NCBI GenBank assembly: GCA_001184405.1
Contig: LFMX01000012.1
Location: 17,602-81,601, forward strand
DNA from: Candidatus Burkholderia humilis
GTDB lineage: Bacteria; Pseudomonadota; Gammaproteobacteria; Burkholderiales; Burkholderiaceae
DNA length: 64,000 nt
Reading direction: 5' to 3'
Part shown: one piece after another, positions 20,321 to 30,884 of the stretch
How the letters are laid out: each line of letters starts with the position of its first letter
Numbering within the stretch: the stretch's first letter is position 1
Program-made: the position numbers and the translations under genes
The notes under the pieces: model-generated
Told to the model about the DNA's origin: nothing
Database searches by the model: none
Seen by the model: the letters and a program-made list of their open reading frames with translations, nothing else

Positions 20321-20359
20321 AAAAAGCCGCGCGCCTCCGGATGACCGGACGCGCGCGGC
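20321..20359 (-). terminator. Terminator-like hairpin between hflC and DUF2065
   Basis: A 9-bp stem (20326-20334 with 20351-20359), a C/C mismatch and 5 more pairs enclose loop ATGA. On the minus strand five T follow (complement of 20321-20325). It lies between the hflC stop and the DUF2065 start and may attenuate the downstream DUF2065-hisZ-purA genes. Confidence 0.7.
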
Positions 20360-20370
20360 ATAGGCACGTT

Positions 20371-21273
20371 TCAGCGTCTGGCCGTCGATGCAGCGGCGGA
20401 CGAATCCTCGCCACCGCCGTTCGGCCCGCGCATGAAACGGAAGAAGTCGCTGCTCGGATCGACGACCATCACGTCGCCCGGCTTGAAGGTCTTCTTATAC
20501 GCTTCGAGACTCTGATAGAACTGGTAGAACTGCGGATCGCGCCCGTAGGCGTCGGCTGCGATCGCCGTCGCCTTGCTGTCGCCCTCGCCCTTGATCGACT
20601 GCGCCTGGCTGTAGGCATCGGCGAGAATCTGCTGCTGTTCGCGCTCGGCGTCGGCCTTGATCTTGTCCGCTTCCGCCGTGCCCTTCGCGCGCTCGTTTGC
20701 TGCCGCCTGCTGGCGCGCCGCGATCATGCGCTTGTACACGGAATCCGCCACCGCCACAGGAAAGTCGATGCGCGTCATCTGCAGATCGACGAGCTGCACG
20801 CCGAACGCCGCTGAGTCTTCCACGGACTTCTGCGCTTCGCTTGCGAGCGCCTGCTGATTGGCGAGCGCTTCGCCGAGCGTGTGCTTCGCGAACGCGCTGG
20901 CGAGCGCCGTACGCGCCAGCGCGACGATGCGCTCCTGCGCCGTCTGCGTGTTCTTCTCGTTACTCAGGAAGAGCTTCAAGGGATCGGCGACGCGATACTT
21001 AATCACCGTGTTCGCCAGCACTTCGTTCTTGTCGGACGTGTTGAAGCGGTCCGCGCCGGCTTCATCGATGGTGAGCGTACGCGCATCGATGAGCGTAAGC
21101 GTCTGGAACGGCGGCGGCAGCTTGAAATGCAGGCCGGGACCGGCCGCCGTGGCGTTGCTGTCGCCGCGCGACGACACGATGCCGGCATGTCGTTCATCGA
21201 CCGTGAAGATCATCGATGAGCCAATGAACAGCACGATCACAACCGCGACGACGAACGCAATGATTCGATTCAT
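20371..21273 (-). CDS. hflC: FtsH protease modulator HflC
   Basis: HflC forms with HflK a large periplasmic SPFH/prohibitin ring that cages FtsH protease. The 300-residue product has one N-terminal membrane segment (residues 5-22), the SPFH domain ([23 protein letters not shown]) and a Lys/Glu/Ala-rich coiled coil (about 195-255). It ends with [15 protein letters not shown] and a polar tail. It is intact and starts 11 bases after the hflK stop, so the two are translated as a unit. Confidence 0.95.
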   Translation of the reverse strand: MNRIIAFVVAVVIVLFIGSSMIFTVDERHAGIVSSRGDSNATAAGPGLHFKLPPPFQTLTLIDARTLTIDEAGADRFNTSDKNEVLANTVIKYRVADPLKLFLSNEKNTQTAQERIVALARTALASAFAKHTLGEALANQQALASEAQKSVEDSAAFGVQLVDLQMTRIDFPVAVADSVYKRMIAARQQAAANERAKGTAEADKIKADAEREQQQILADAYSQAQSIKGEGDSKATAIAADAYGRDPQFYQFYQSLEAYKKTFKPGDVMVVDPSSDFFRFMRGPNGGGEDSSAAASTARR

Positions 21274-21284
21274 GTTCGCGCTCC

Positions 21285-22652
21285 TTATTGCAGGTCTTCG
21301 GAGCGGCTGCGCGAGCGGAAGGCATCGCGGGAGCGCATCGGATCGCTGGCGCCGGCATTGCTGGCCGCGCTTGCAGGCGCGGACGCCGGTTGCGCGTTTT
21401 GCGGACGCGCTTGCGGCGCTTCGGCCGGTGCACTGGCCGCGCTCGTCGTTTCGGCGGCAGAGGACGCCGCCTGCTGACGGTTCGCCTCGACCAGTTTGTC
21501 GAGCGGCAGATACACCACGTTATTGCCAGCCTTGCTGTCCACGAAAACCTTCGTAGTGCGCGAGTAGATCTGCTGCATCGTGTCCAGGTACATGCGTTGA
21601 CGGATGACCGCGGGCGCTTTCGAATACTCCGCGTAGACCTCTTTGAAGCGCTCGGCATCGCCTTGCGCCTGCGTGACTTCGCGATTGCTGTAAGCCGTCG
21701 CTTCGTCGATGAGCTTCTGCGCATCGGCCTTCGCGCGCGGCACCAGCTGATTGGCGTAGGCCTGTGCGGTATCGCGGGCGCGCTCGTTGTCCTGACGCAC
21801 GCGCGACGCTTCCTCGAACGCCGACTGCACTTGCTGCGGCGCCTGCACGCTCTGCACCGTGACGCCGGTCACTTGCAGACCGGTGCGGTAGGCATCGAGC
21901 GAACGCTGGATGGCTTCGACCAGCCGCCCGCGCAGCGCGTCGCGACCCTTGTAGAGCAGATCGTCCGTCGACAGCCCGCCCGCGATTTCACGCACGGCGG
22001 CTTGCGCGGCCTGCGTCACGCTTTGATCGGGATCGAGACTGCGGAACAGAAAGTCCGTCGGCGATTTGATCTGATATTGCACAGCGAAACGCACATCGAC
22101 GATATCGGCTTCGTTCGTGAGAAGCGACGCATCGCGCACGTTGCCTTGCGAGAGGGCCGCGCCCCGGCCGATCTCGACGGAGCGAATCTGCGAGGTATCG
22201 ACGATATCGGTGCTCTGGAACGGATACGGCAGACGCCAGTGAATGCCCTGCGTGACCGTCTGACGATAATGCCCGAACTGCGACACGACGCCCACATGCC
22301 CGTCCTGCACGACGAACACGCCGCTGCCGAGATAAATGGCGATCAGCACGCCAATGACGATACCGGCGCCGATCTTCGAGCCGCGCCCGTTGCCGTTGTC
22401 GCGCGGGCCGCCGTTGCCGGGCTTGCGCCCGAACATGCTGGCGATGCGCCGGTTGAACTCGCGCCACATTTCATCGAGATCGGGCGGACCTTCGTCCTTG
22501 CCATTGGGACGCTGGTTGTCTTGCGGACGCTTGGCGTCATTCTTCACGCCATTGCCGCCGCCCCGCCCCCAGCGCGGATCATTGATCGAAAAAACAGCAG
22601 GCAGATGCTGCCGGTGGCTCCGCTCTTTGTATTCGTTCACTCGGTGATTCAC
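21285..22652 (-). CDS. hflK: FtsH protease modulator HflK
   Basis: This is the partner of HflC in the FtsH-regulating membrane complex. The 455-residue product has a Gly/Asn/Asp-rich cytoplasmic N-terminus, a membrane segment around residues 100-120 (GIVIGVLIAIYLGSGVFVV), the SPFH domain (VVSQFGHYRQTVTQGIHWRLPYP), a coiled coil (ERFKEVYAEYSKAP) and an Ala/Pro-rich C-terminal tail. It is intact. The hflX stop lies 47 bases upstream; because hflX is a pseudogene, translation here probably depends on its own ribosome site. Confidence 0.94.
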   Translation of the reverse strand: MNHRVNEYKERSHRQHLPAVFSINDPRWGRGGGNGVKNDAKRPQDNQRPNGKDEGPPDLDEMWREFNRRIASMFGRKPGNGGPRDNGNGRGSKIGAGIVIGVLIAIYLGSGVFVVQDGHVGVVSQFGHYRQTVTQGIHWRLPYPFQSTDIVDTSQIRSVEIGRGAALSQGNVRDASLLTNEADIVDVRFAVQYQIKSPTDFLFRSLDPDQSVTQAAQAAVREIAGGLSTDDLLYKGRDALRGRLVEAIQRSLDAYRTGLQVTGVTVQSVQAPQQVQSAFEEASRVRQDNERARDTAQAYANQLVPRAKADAQKLIDEATAYSNREVTQAQGDAERFKEVYAEYSKAPAVIRQRMYLDTMQQIYSRTTKVFVDSKAGNNVVYLPLDKLVEANRQQAASSAAETTSAASAPAEAPQARPQNAQPASAPASAASNAGASDPMRSRDAFRSRSRSEDLQ

Positions 22653-22699
22653 CTTGAGACAGCCGGGTCTTAAGCCGGGTCGATATCATCCGGAGCCGT

Positions 22700-23977
22700 T
22701 CAGTGTCCGTGCTCGGGAACCTTATGGCCGATCTGGCCGACACGCTCATCGGCTGGCCGCTGGTTTTCCGGCCGTGCGTTCGTGTCGTGTGTGTCGTTAG
22801 ACCCGGACTGCGTGGATTCTGTTGCTTCGGTGGCGTCGTGCGAATGGGCGAGTTCGGCGAGCACGCTGGGCTGACCCGGACCTTCGTCGACCTCTTCCGC
22901 CGATGCGATTTCGGCGATGGCAGGCGCGCAGCGCGTCGAGCCCTTGACCCGTGCGTGCGCTTAGGAAAACGCGCGAAATATTACCATACTCGTCCCTTTC
23001 AATCGCCTCGCCGCGGGCTGCGAGCTCGGGCACCGCATCGATCTTATTGTGATGACGAGAACCTGGCGAATATCGTCCGCGCCGATGCCGCGCAACACCT
23101 CGTTCACCTGATCGATCTGATCGAGGCGCACCGCGCTCGATGCATCGACGACATGAAGCAGCAAATCCGCGTGGATGGTTTCCTCAAGCGTCGCGCGAAA
23201 CGCCGCGACCAGCTGGTGCGGCAATTCGCGGATGAAACCGACCGTATCCAACACGACGACATGCCCCGCTTCCTCGCCGAGATAGACGCGGCAGGAAGTG
23301 GTATCCAGCGTGGCGAAGAGCTGATTGGCCGCATACGCCTGCGCCTTAGTCAGCGCATTGAACAGCGTGGACTTGCCCGCGTTCGTATAGCCGACCAGCG
23401 ACACCGACATCGTGCGATTGCGTTCGCGTTGCCGGCGCTGCGTGCCGTGCTGACGGCGCAACTTCTCGAACCGCGACTTGAGCGCCTTGATGCGCTCGCC
23501 GATCAGACGACGGTCCGTTTCGAGCTACGTTTCACCCGGACCGCGCAGACCGATACCGCCCTTCTGCCGTTCGAGGTGAGTCCATGCGCGTGAGCTGCGT
23601 CGACAAATATTGCAGTTGCGCGAGTTCGACCTGCAGCTTGCCTTCATGGCTGCGGGCGCGCTGCGCAAAAATATCGAGGATCAGGCTCGTGCGATCCACC
23701 ACGCGACGATTCAGCGCAACTTCCAGATTACGTTGCTGCGCGGGCGCGAGTGCGTGATTGAAGATGACGAGTTCGACGTCGTTCGCCTCACAGGAGAGAC
23801 GCAATTCCTCGACCTTGCCGCTGCCGATGAACATCTTGGCATCGGGGCTAGCCGGCGGCCGGTGAGCGTGACGGCGGGATGGGCGCCTGCACTTTGTGCA
23901 AGCAGACTGAGTTCTTCGAGACTGGCTTCGAAATCGATCTTTCCGAAGTCGATGCCGACAAGCGCTGCATTGATCAA
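22700..23977 (-). pseudogene. hflX: GTPase HflX, four frameshifts and one stop
   Basis: HflX splits stalled or heat-damaged ribosomes. All domains can be read, in changing frames: N-terminal domain from 23977, the glycine-rich linker with GPGET, the G1 loop GYTNAGKST, G3 DTVGF and G4 NKID. Lesions are a lost base near 23850, two lost near 23572, TAG at 23525-23527 for an expected CAG, a lost base next to NKID (about 23045) and an extra T near 22920. The original stop is at 22700-22702. Flanking hfq, hflK and hflC are unharmed, so this is selective decay within one operon. Confidence 0.9.
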
Positions 23978-24067
23978 ATTGATGTGTTTAATTTTTTGAA
24001 GCGACCGGCGAGTTGCTTAATATTGGCGTTAGACGTTTGAGCAAAGCCGCGCCGGTCGCAACATGGT

Positions 24068-24304
24068 TTAGGACGATTCAGCGTCCGGGTGGAAATTCAC
24101 CGGACGGGCCGGCACGACCGTGGAAATGGCGTGCTTATAGACCATCTGGGTGACCGTATTTCGGAGCAACACGACGTACTGGTCGAAAGATTCGATATTT
24201 CCTTGAAGCTTGATGCCGTTAACCAAATAGATCGACACCGGCACGTGCTCTTTACGCAGTGCGTTCAAAAACGGGTCTTGTAACAATTGCCCTTTGTTGC
24301 TCAT
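24068..24304 (-). CDS. hfq: RNA chaperone Hfq
   Basis: Hfq forms a hexameric ring that pairs small RNAs with mRNAs. The 78-residue product has the two Sm motifs: [17 protein letters not shown] and [19 protein letters not shown], then [10 protein letters not shown]. The ATG at 24304 follows a GGAG site; an upstream in-frame ATG lacks one. It is intact and precedes hflX in the usual order. Confidence 0.97.
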   Translation of the reverse strand: MSNKGQLLQDPFLNALRKEHVPVSIYLVNGIKLQGNIESFDQYVVLLRNTVTQMVYKHAISTVVPARPVNFHPDAESS

Positions 24305-24454
24305 AGCAAACTCCGTGTTTTTTTGCAGGTTGGATGTATTGTCGGCGAAGAAAAAGAGATCCGCCGACAATCGCTACACTATAGCTGATTTTCTATTTTG
24401 CACCACTTCGGCCAAATGGCCGACAATGGGCGAAACGCTTGCCCCGCGCGGCTT

Positions 24455-25795
24455 TCAGTCCTTGTCCGCGTAAGGATTCTTGCTGGAGCGGAACTCGATT
24501 CGCAATGGAGTGCCGACCAGTTTGAAAGTTTCTCGGAAACGCCCTTCCAGATAGCGCTTATACGTATCGGTGATCGCATCGAGCGCGTTGCCGTGCACGA
24601 CGATAAGCGGCGGATTTTGCCCGCCCTGGTGCGCATAACGCAGTTTCGGACGCACCGGACCGCGACGGCGCGGCTGCTGAAATTCGACGGCTTCGATCAG
24701 GGCGCGCGTGAGCTTCGGCGTCGGCAGTTTGGCCATTGCAGCGGCGTAGGCTTCATCGACCGATTTCATCAATGTACTGATGCCCGTCTTCTTCAGCGCC
24801 GAGACGTAGTGGAATTTAGCAAAGTCCAAAAACTTGAGCTTGCGCGTGAGATCGGCCTTGGTGCACTCGCGTACATGCGGATCGAGCCCATCCCACTTGT
24901 TCACGCCGACCACCAGCGCGCGCCCCTGTTCGACGACGAAGCCCGCGATATGCGCGTCCTGCTCCGAGATGTCCTGTTGCGCGTCGAGCAGCAAAATGAC
25001 GACGTTGGCATCGGAGATGGATTGCAGCGTCTTCACGACCGAAAACTTTTCGATCGCTTCGAACACCTTGCCGCGACGACGCAGGCCCGCCGTGTCGATC
25101 AAGGTGTATTTGCGGCCATGTCGCTCAAAATCAACATAGATCGAATCACGCGTGGTGCCGGGCATGTCGAACGCGATCACGCGCTCCTCGCCGATCAGCG
25201 TGTTCACAAGGGTCGACTTGCCGACGTTCGGCCGCCCGACGATCGCGATCTTGATGCCGTGCTGCGCCTTTTCCTCTTCCGTCTCTTCCGGCTGATCGGC
25301 ATAGGCGATGTCGAGCGCATCGTTGATCATCTCGACGACGCCGTCGCCGTGCGCAGCGGAAATCGCGCGCGGATCGCCCAGACCGAGCTCGTAGAAGTCC
25401 GCCGCGACCGCCGAATACTTCATGCCCTCGGCCTTGTTCACAACGAGAAAGAGCGGTCGGCCGGTCTTGCACAGATAATCCGCGATCGACTTGTCCTGCG
25501 GCGCAAGCCCGTTACGGCCATCGACGATGAATACGACGATGTCCGCTTCTTCAACGGCCTGGCGCGTTTGCCGCGCCATTTCGTGCAGGATACTGTCCTT
25601 CGCGACGGGCTCGAAACCGCCCGTATCCACGACGAGGTACGGACGCTCGCCGCCCACGCGGCCTTCGCCGTAATGGCGGTCGCGCGTCAGGCCCGGCAAG
25701 TCGGCGACGAGTGCATCGCGTGAGCGCGTGAGCCGGTTGAAAAGAGTCGATTTCCCCACATTGGGGCGCCCAACGAGGGCAATAACGGGTTTCAT
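24455..25795 (-). CDS. der: Ribosome biogenesis GTPase Der
   Basis: Der (EngA) is an essential GTPase with two tandem G domains that assembles the 50S subunit. The 446-residue product shows both G1 loops ([14 protein letters not shown] near residue 8 and [14 protein letters not shown] near 188), G3 motifs DTGG and DTAG, G4 NKAEG and NKWD, and a C-terminal KH-like domain (about 355 onward). The start is the ATG of MKPVIALVG; earlier in-frame codons look non-coding. Intact. Confidence 0.96.
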   Translation of the reverse strand: MKPVIALVGRPNVGKSTLFNRLTRSRDALVADLPGLTRDRHYGEGRVGGERPYLVVDTGGFEPVAKDSILHEMARQTRQAVEEADIVVFIVDGRNGLAPQDKSIADYLCKTGRPLFLVVNKAEGMKYSAVAADFYELGLGDPRAISAAHGDGVVEMINDALDIAYADQPEETEEEKAQHGIKIAIVGRPNVGKSTLVNTLIGEERVIAFDMPGTTRDSIYVDFERHGRKYTLIDTAGLRRRGKVFEAIEKFSVVKTLQSISDANVVILLLDAQQDISEQDAHIAGFVVEQGRALVVGVNKWDGLDPHVRECTKADLTRKLKFLDFAKFHYVSALKKTGISTLMKSVDEAYAAAMAKLPTPKLTRALIEAVEFQQPRRRGPVRPKLRYAHQGGQNPPLIVVHGNALDAITDTYKRYLEGRFRETFKLVGTPLRIEFRSSKNPYADKD

Positions 25796-26110
25796 CTGAT
25801 GTTGTTCAAGGTTGAACGCAAGGCGGGTGCGGCGCAAACGCTGTTCGGATGCGGAGTTCCGTTTCCGGCGATGCCGCGCAATGACTGCGCTTGTCGAAAA
25901 TTAGCATGGTTTCGGCTTGCCGGCGGGGATCGGTAGTCCGAACCCCGGGTTCGCCTCGCTGGAGGCCGAATTCTTTCGTGTTGCGCCGGATGGTTTCTGC
26001 GTCCGCGCTTCGTTCTTGTGACCCGGCTTTCGTTGCCGGGTTCTTTGTTGAGCGCGCCGCCTGTGAAAGCGGCGCGCTCGTTCTTTCTGATACTTTTGAA
26101 AACCGCGTGC
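25796..26110. other. der-bamB spacer with several hairpins
   Basis: This 315-base spacer holds no gene. Inverted repeats are visible: a near-palindrome at 25939-25953, a 7-bp stem at 26021-26027/26035-26041 and an 11-bp GC-rich stem at 26050-26060/26069-26079. On the plus strand the last two are followed by T-rich sequence, yet both neighbours are on the minus strand, where they lack T-tracts. They may be processing or weak termination signals between bamB and der, or parts of an unannotated RNA. Confidence 0.4.
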
Positions 26111-27256
26111 TTAGTTGCTCGGACGGAAGCCGTAGAGATCGCCGTCCTTCGTCTGTACGACGAGCGTGTTGCCCGCCAGCACCGGCGCGGCCGTGATCGC
26201 GCTGCCATCGGTCGGAACGCGGCCGACTAGCTCGCCGTTGTCCGTCGACAGGAAGTGCACGAAGCCCTTGTAATCGCCCACGACGACCGCGCGGCCCAAA
26301 ATGTACGGCACGCTGACATCGCGATTCTTCAGCTTGTCGTTCTTCCAAAGCGGCGTGCCGTCCTGCGTGCGGAAGGCGTTCACGACCGACCAGTCATCGC
26401 CTGCCGCGACGATCTGCTCGCTCTGCGCGAGACCGCTGTTGCTTGAGAAAGTGTGCTCCCAGTCCGGACGGCCCGAGTTGGCATCGAAGCAACCAATCTT
26501 GCCCTGGAACGTCACCGCGCACGTCTCCGCTCCGACCAGTCCCGGCGCGCCGGTCACGTCATTGATACGCTCGACTTCCGTCACGCCCTTCGGATACGAC
26601 TCCGGCGCCTGCCAGTAGGCATCGCCCGTTTGCAGGTTGATTGCGGCGAACGCGCCGCCCGGGAAGCCCGCCAGCACCGCCTGATTGCCCGCGAACGTCA
26701 TGCCCGCCGATACGCGCAGATTCAGCGGCACCGCGCGCAACTGGAAAACCCACTTCTGCTCGCCCGTCTGCGAATTGAACGCGATGACCTTGCCGTCGAT
26801 CGTGCGCACGATGACGAGATCGTTGCCGACGAGCGGCGGCGAGACGATTTCGCCCGGCGCCGTGGCCGTCCACAAGAGCTTGCCGTCGGGTCCGAGCACA
26901 TCGACCTGGCCCTTCAGCCCGCCGACCGCCGTCAGATTGCCGTCGCTGCCGACGCCCGCCGACAGATCGTCTTTCAACTTCACACGCCAGACGTCCTGGC
27001 CAGTCTTCGCATCGATCTTGGCGACGCTGCCGTTCGCGCCCGCGGCAAACACGAAGTCGCCCACCGCGACCAGCGAAAACAGATAGCGCCCGGCCTTGCC
27101 GACGCTTGCCTTCCACGCCTGGTTGACGTTCAGCACCGGCTTGAAGTCCACGAGCGGTGTCGGCGTGCGGCGGTCATCCTTGGTCGACGAACAGGCAGCC
27201 AGCAAGGCGATCATCGCGCAGGCGAACGGCACGGCGTAGCGTTTCAGAAAAGTCAT
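26111..27256 (-). CDS. bamB: Outer-membrane assembly lipoprotein BamB
   Basis: BamB is a beta-propeller lipoprotein of the BAM complex. The ATG at 27256 (MTFLKRYAVPF) starts a lipoprotein signal with lipobox LLAACSS; the 381-residue product has the repeating PQQ-like blades (FAAGANGSVAKIDAKTGQDV, IDGKVIAFNSQTGEQKW, QGKIGCFDANSGRPDW) and ends GDLYGFRPSN. Intact. It lies between yfgM and der, as usual. Confidence 0.95.
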   Translation of the reverse strand: MTFLKRYAVPFACAMIALLAACSSTKDDRRTPTPLVDFKPVLNVNQAWKASVGKAGRYLFSLVAVGDFVFAAGANGSVAKIDAKTGQDVWRVKLKDDLSAGVGSDGNLTAVGGLKGQVDVLGPDGKLLWTATAPGEIVSPPLVGNDLVIVRTIDGKVIAFNSQTGEQKWVFQLRAVPLNLRVSAGMTFAGNQAVLAGFPGGAFAAINLQTGDAYWQAPESYPKGVTEVERINDVTGAPGLVGAETCAVTFQGKIGCFDANSGRPDWEHTFSSNSGLAQSEQIVAAGDDWSVVNAFRTQDGTPLWKNDKLKNRDVSVPYILGRAVVVGDYKGFVHFLSTDNGELVGRVPTDGSAITAAPVLAGNTLVVQTKDGDLYGFRPSN

Positions 27257-27377
27257 CAGTGGACGCAATATTATGGATAGTTGAATTCGGTTGATCGGCA
27301 CGTTGCGCGTGTCCCGTTCTGGCGACCCGCGGCGCGGCGGTTAACGCTCGGATTGAATCGGTGGACGATGATGCCGT

Positions 27378-28007
27378 TCAGCCGCCGAGTGCATCGAGTT
27401 TGAACTGGATCAGCTGACGCGCGGAGATGTCGTTCGCGGATAGCGAGCCGAGCGCGATCTTGTACGCCGCACGCGCATCGTCGTGCTTGCCTTGCGCGGC
27501 GAGCAAATCGCCCCGGCGGTCGGCGATGACGCCCTTGAACGCGTCGAGCGGCTCGTCCGCGAGCAGCTTCAGACCCGCGTCGTAATTCTTTTCGTCGAGC
27601 AAAATGAGCGCGAGGCGCAGCTTGGCGATCTGCTTGTACTCGGCATCCTTGGCGTGGTCGATGGCCCATTGCAACTGGGTCTTCGCGCCGGCCAGATTGC
27701 CCACCGTGTAGAGCGTTTTCGCTGCCGTGAGCGCGGTCATCTGGGCGTAGGCCGTGCTACCGAACTTATCTTCCATGTCCGCGGCGACGCGTGCGACCAG
27801 CGCCTGATCGTTACCGTTCACAGTCTGTTGCAGGTGATCGTAAAGCACTGCGGCTTCCGCGGCCCGCCGGCGCTGCCAGTAATTCCAGCCGTTATATCCG
27901 GCCGCGATGACGAGCGCGATGAGCACGATCCACGTCGTGGCGTTACCCCATTTGGCCCACCAGGCCTTTACGTTTTCCAGCGATTCTTGTTCGTCGTGAT
28001 AGCTCAT
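27378..28007 (-). CDS. yfgM: YfgM-like membrane-anchored TPR protein
   Basis: YfgM is an inner-membrane ancillary protein linked to the SecYEG translocon and periplasmic chaperones. The 209-residue product has a short cytoplasmic N-terminus, a membrane helix at about residues 24-43 (TTWIVLIALVIAAGYNGWNY) and periplasmic TPR-like repeats (KTLYTVGNLAGAKTQLQWAI, LALILLDEKNYDAGLKLL, GDLLAAQGKHDDARAAYKIA). Intact, in the conserved hisS-yfgM-bamB order. Confidence 0.9.
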   Translation of the reverse strand: MSYHDEQESLENVKAWWAKWGNATTWIVLIALVIAAGYNGWNYWQRRRAAEAAVLYDHLQQTVNGNDQALVARVAADMEDKFGSTAYAQMTALTAAKTLYTVGNLAGAKTQLQWAIDHAKDAEYKQIAKLRLALILLDEKNYDAGLKLLADEPLDAFKGVIADRRGDLLAAQGKHDDARAAYKIALGSLSANDISARQLIQFKLDALGG

Positions 28008-28120
28008 CGTCCAGCTATTCCTTCCTGCGTGTCATTGCCCTGCGATTGCATTTCGATTGCCGTGCGCGAAAACGGTTCGTTTCGATTTCGTCGATGCGCA
28101 CGGCCAGCGTTGCCTAATTT

Positions 28121-29470
28121 TTAGGCAGCGTCGTCATCTGCGGATGCAACCATCGCATTGATTAGATATTCGGTCAAGTCTTCCGCCGGAACGTTGACTT
28201 GCTCGTTCTTACTCGCGTCGGACGGTTCGCCGGCCGATCGGCGCAACGGCTTCACGCCGATCATGCCTTGCGCGAGTTCGTTCTCGCCGAGCACGACTGC
28301 GAAGGCCGCGCCGCTCGCGTCGGCCTTTTTCATCTGCGATTTGAAGCTCGACGATGCACCGTCCGGGCTGCAATGCAGAATGACGTCGAGGCCCGTATCG
28401 CGCAACCGCTCGGCCACGATAAACGCCTGCTCCGCTGCCGCTTCGCCCTGATGCACGACATACACGTCCGTGCCTTCGTCGTCCGGCACGAGCTTTTCTT
28501 CCTTCAGCAATTCGAGGATGCGCTCGACGCCCATCGCCCAGCCGCACGCGGCCGTCGGCTTGCCCCCGAGTTGCTCGATGAGTGGATCGTAGCGGCCGCC
28601 ACCCGCCACCGTACCCTGCGCGCCGAGCTTGTCGGTCACCCATTCGAACACGGTCAGATTGTAGTAATCGAGACCGCGCACGAGACGCGGGTTAACCGTG
28701 AACGGAATGTTGTTCGCCTTGAAAAGACGCTGCACGCCGTCGAAGTGCTTGCGCGATTCCTCGCCGAGAAAATCGACCAGCTTCGGCGCGTTTTGCGCGA
28801 TGTCCTGCATCGCCGGATTTTTGGTGTCCAGCACACGCAGCGGGTTTGTGTAGAGACGGCGCTTCGCTTCTTCATCGAGCGAATCAGCGTGCTTTTCCAG
28901 ATACGCGATCAGTTCCTTGCGATGCGCCGCGCGCTCTTCCGCCTGACCCAGCGAATTCAGTTCGAGGCGAATGCCGGTGAGACCCAGATCGTCCCACAGA
29001 CGCTGGCACATCATGATGATTTCCGCGTCCGTATCCGGACCCGCGAAACCGAGCGCTTCGACGCCGACCTGATGAAACTGGCGATAACGCCCGCGCTGCG
29101 GACGCTCATGACGGAACATCGGGCCGACGTACCACAGGCGCTTCGGGCCGTCGTACAGCAGATTGTGCTCGATGGTCGCGCGCACGACCGCCGCCGTGTT
29201 TTCCGGACGCATGGTCAGATGCTCACCGTTCAACGCATCCGTGAAGCTGTACATCTCTTTTTCGACGATGTCGGTCACTTCACCGATTCCGCGCGTGAAC
29301 AACTGCGTGTGTTCGACGATCGGCGTGCGGATGTTCTGATAGCCGTATGCCCGCAGCATCGACTTGACGGTGGTTTCGAAGAAATCCCACAACGCGGCAT
29401 CCTGCGGGAGGATGTCGTTCATGCCCTTCACGCCGCTCAGTTTTTCGAGCCGTTTCTTCTGTTCAGTCAT
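28121..29470 (-). CDS. hisS: Histidyl-tRNA synthetase
   Basis: HisS charges tRNA-His and is essential. The 449-residue product shows class II motif 2 ([17 protein letters not shown]), the His-specific GLDYY region ([15 protein letters not shown]), motif 3 GGGRYDPLI and GWAMGVERI, and a C-terminal anticodon-binding domain ([15 protein letters not shown] onward). Length is typical, with a slightly long polar tail. Intact. It starts six bases after the ispG stop. Confidence 0.97.
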   Translation of the reverse strand: MTEQKKRLEKLSGVKGMNDILPQDAALWDFFETTVKSMLRAYGYQNIRTPIVEHTQLFTRGIGEVTDIVEKEMYSFTDALNGEHLTMRPENTAAVVRATIEHNLLYDGPKRLWYVGPMFRHERPQRGRYRQFHQVGVEALGFAGPDTDAEIIMMCQRLWDDLGLTGIRLELNSLGQAEERAAHRKELIAYLEKHADSLDEEAKRRLYTNPLRVLDTKNPAMQDIAQNAPKLVDFLGEESRKHFDGVQRLFKANNIPFTVNPRLVRGLDYYNLTVFEWVTDKLGAQGTVAGGGRYDPLIEQLGGKPTAACGWAMGVERILELLKEEKLVPDDEGTDVYVVHQGEAAAEQAFIVAERLRDTGLDVILHCSPDGASSSFKSQMKKADASGAAFAVVLGENELAQGMIGVKPLRRSAGEPSDASKNEQVNVPAEDLTEYLINAMVASADDDAA

Positions 29471-29476
29471 CTGTCT

Positions 29477-30793
29477 TTAGATTGATGCCGCGGACGTTTC
29501 TTCGCGCTTTCCGTAGGTGCGCTCGACATACTTGCTGACGATTTGCTGGAATTCTTCCGCGATGCGCTCGCCGCGCAGCGTCTTCACCTTCACGCCGTCG
29601 ATGAATACCGGCGCTGCCGGATTTTCACCCGAACCCGGCAAACTGATGCCGATATTCGCGTGCTTCGACTCCCCCGGCCCATTGACGATGCAGCCCATCA
29701 TCGCGACATGCATCTTTTCGACGCCGGCGTATTTCTCGCGCCAGTCGGGCATGGAATTACGCAAATAGCTCTGGATTTGCGACGCCAGTTCCTGGAACAG
29801 CGTGCTGGTCGTGCGCCCGCAGCCGGGACATGCGATGACCATCGGCGTGAACAAGCGCAGGCCCATCGTCTGTAAAATTTCCTGGCTGACGACGACTTCG
29901 CCGGTACGCGCGCCGCCCGGTTCCGGTGTGAGCGAAATACGAATGGTGTCGCCGATACCTTCCTGCAACAGCAGCGACAACGCCGCCGTCGACGCGACGA
30001 TGCCCTTCGAGCCCATGCCCGCCTCGGTCAACCCGAGATGCAGCGCAAAGCTGCAGCGCTTGGCCAGTTCGCGATACACCGCGATCAAATCCTGCACGCC
30101 GCTGACCTTGCACGACAGAATGATCTTGTCGCGTCCCAGACCGAGTTCGACCGCACGTTCCGCCGAGCCGACCGCCGACTGGATCAGCGCTTCGTACATG
30201 ACGCTTTGCAGTTCCCACGGCTTCGAGCGCGCGGCGTTTTCGTCCATCATGCGCGCGAGCAAATCCTGATCGAGACTGCCCCAGTTCACGCCGATGCGCA
30301 CCGGCTTGTCGTACTTGATCGCCGCTTCGATCATCTGCGCGAATTGCGTGTCGCGCTTGGCGCCCTGACCGACGTTGCCCGGATTGATCCGGTACTTCGA
30401 CAGCGCTTCCGCGCACCCCGGATAGTCGCGCAGCAGCAAGTGGCCGTTGTAATGGAAGTCGCCAACGAGCGGCACCGTAACGCCCATGCGATCCAGTTGC
30501 TCGCGGATATGCGGCACTTCCGCCGCCGCTTCCGGCGTGTTCACTGTGATACGCACCAGTTCCGAACCGGCCTGCGCGAGTTCCTTGATCTGGATCGCGG
30601 TGCCGATGGCGTCGGCGGTATCGGTATTGGTCATCGACTGCACGCGTACCGGCGAATCACCGCCGATCGTCACGAGCTGGCCGCCCCAGCGCACATCGAC
30701 CGCATGCGATGCGCGGCGCGGCAGCGGACCGCCGGTCACCGGCTCCGTCGAACAAATCTTGCTGCTGATCAAGGGATGAGCTTCGGATTGCAT
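29477..30793 (-). CDS. ispG: 4-hydroxy-3-methylbut-2-enyl diphosphate synthase IspG
   Basis: IspG (GcpE) is the iron-sulfur enzyme of the penultimate MEP-pathway step, making the isoprenoid precursor HMBPP. From the ATG at 30793 ([12 protein letters not shown]) it has 438 residues. Visible features are [30 protein letters not shown], and the cluster-binding Cys in CPGCGRTT and [10 protein letters not shown]. It is longer than the E. coli protein because of an internal insertion usual in betaproteobacteria. Intact, following rodZ. Confidence 0.96.
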   Translation of the reverse strand: MQSEAHPLISSKICSTEPVTGGPLPRRASHAVDVRWGGQLVTIGGDSPVRVQSMTNTDTADAIGTAIQIKELAQAGSELVRITVNTPEAAAEVPHIREQLDRMGVTVPLVGDFHYNGHLLLRDYPGCAEALSKYRINPGNVGQGAKRDTQFAQMIEAAIKYDKPVRIGVNWGSLDQDLLARMMDENAARSKPWELQSVMYEALIQSAVGSAERAVELGLGRDKIILSCKVSGVQDLIAVYRELAKRCSFALHLGLTEAGMGSKGIVASTAALSLLLQEGIGDTIRISLTPEPGGARTGEVVVSQEILQTMGLRLFTPMVIACPGCGRTTSTLFQELASQIQSYLRNSMPDWREKYAGVEKMHVAMMGCIVNGPGESKHANIGISLPGSGENPAAPVFIDGVKVKTLRGERIAEEFQQIVSKYVERTYGKREETSAASI

Positions 30794-30884
30794 CGAAAAA
30801 CCCTTTGACAACCTTGCTGCCAGACGGCGCAGGGTCACGTGTGGAAACCTCAAACGGGCGTCACGCGTTTGGCCAGCCGAGTGC

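Noticed and set aside
25930..25990. A possible tRNA gene in the bamB-der spacer because of a GGTTCG-like arm
   Set aside because: Only a T-arm-like palindrome is present; no acceptor, D- or anticodon arm could be built around it.
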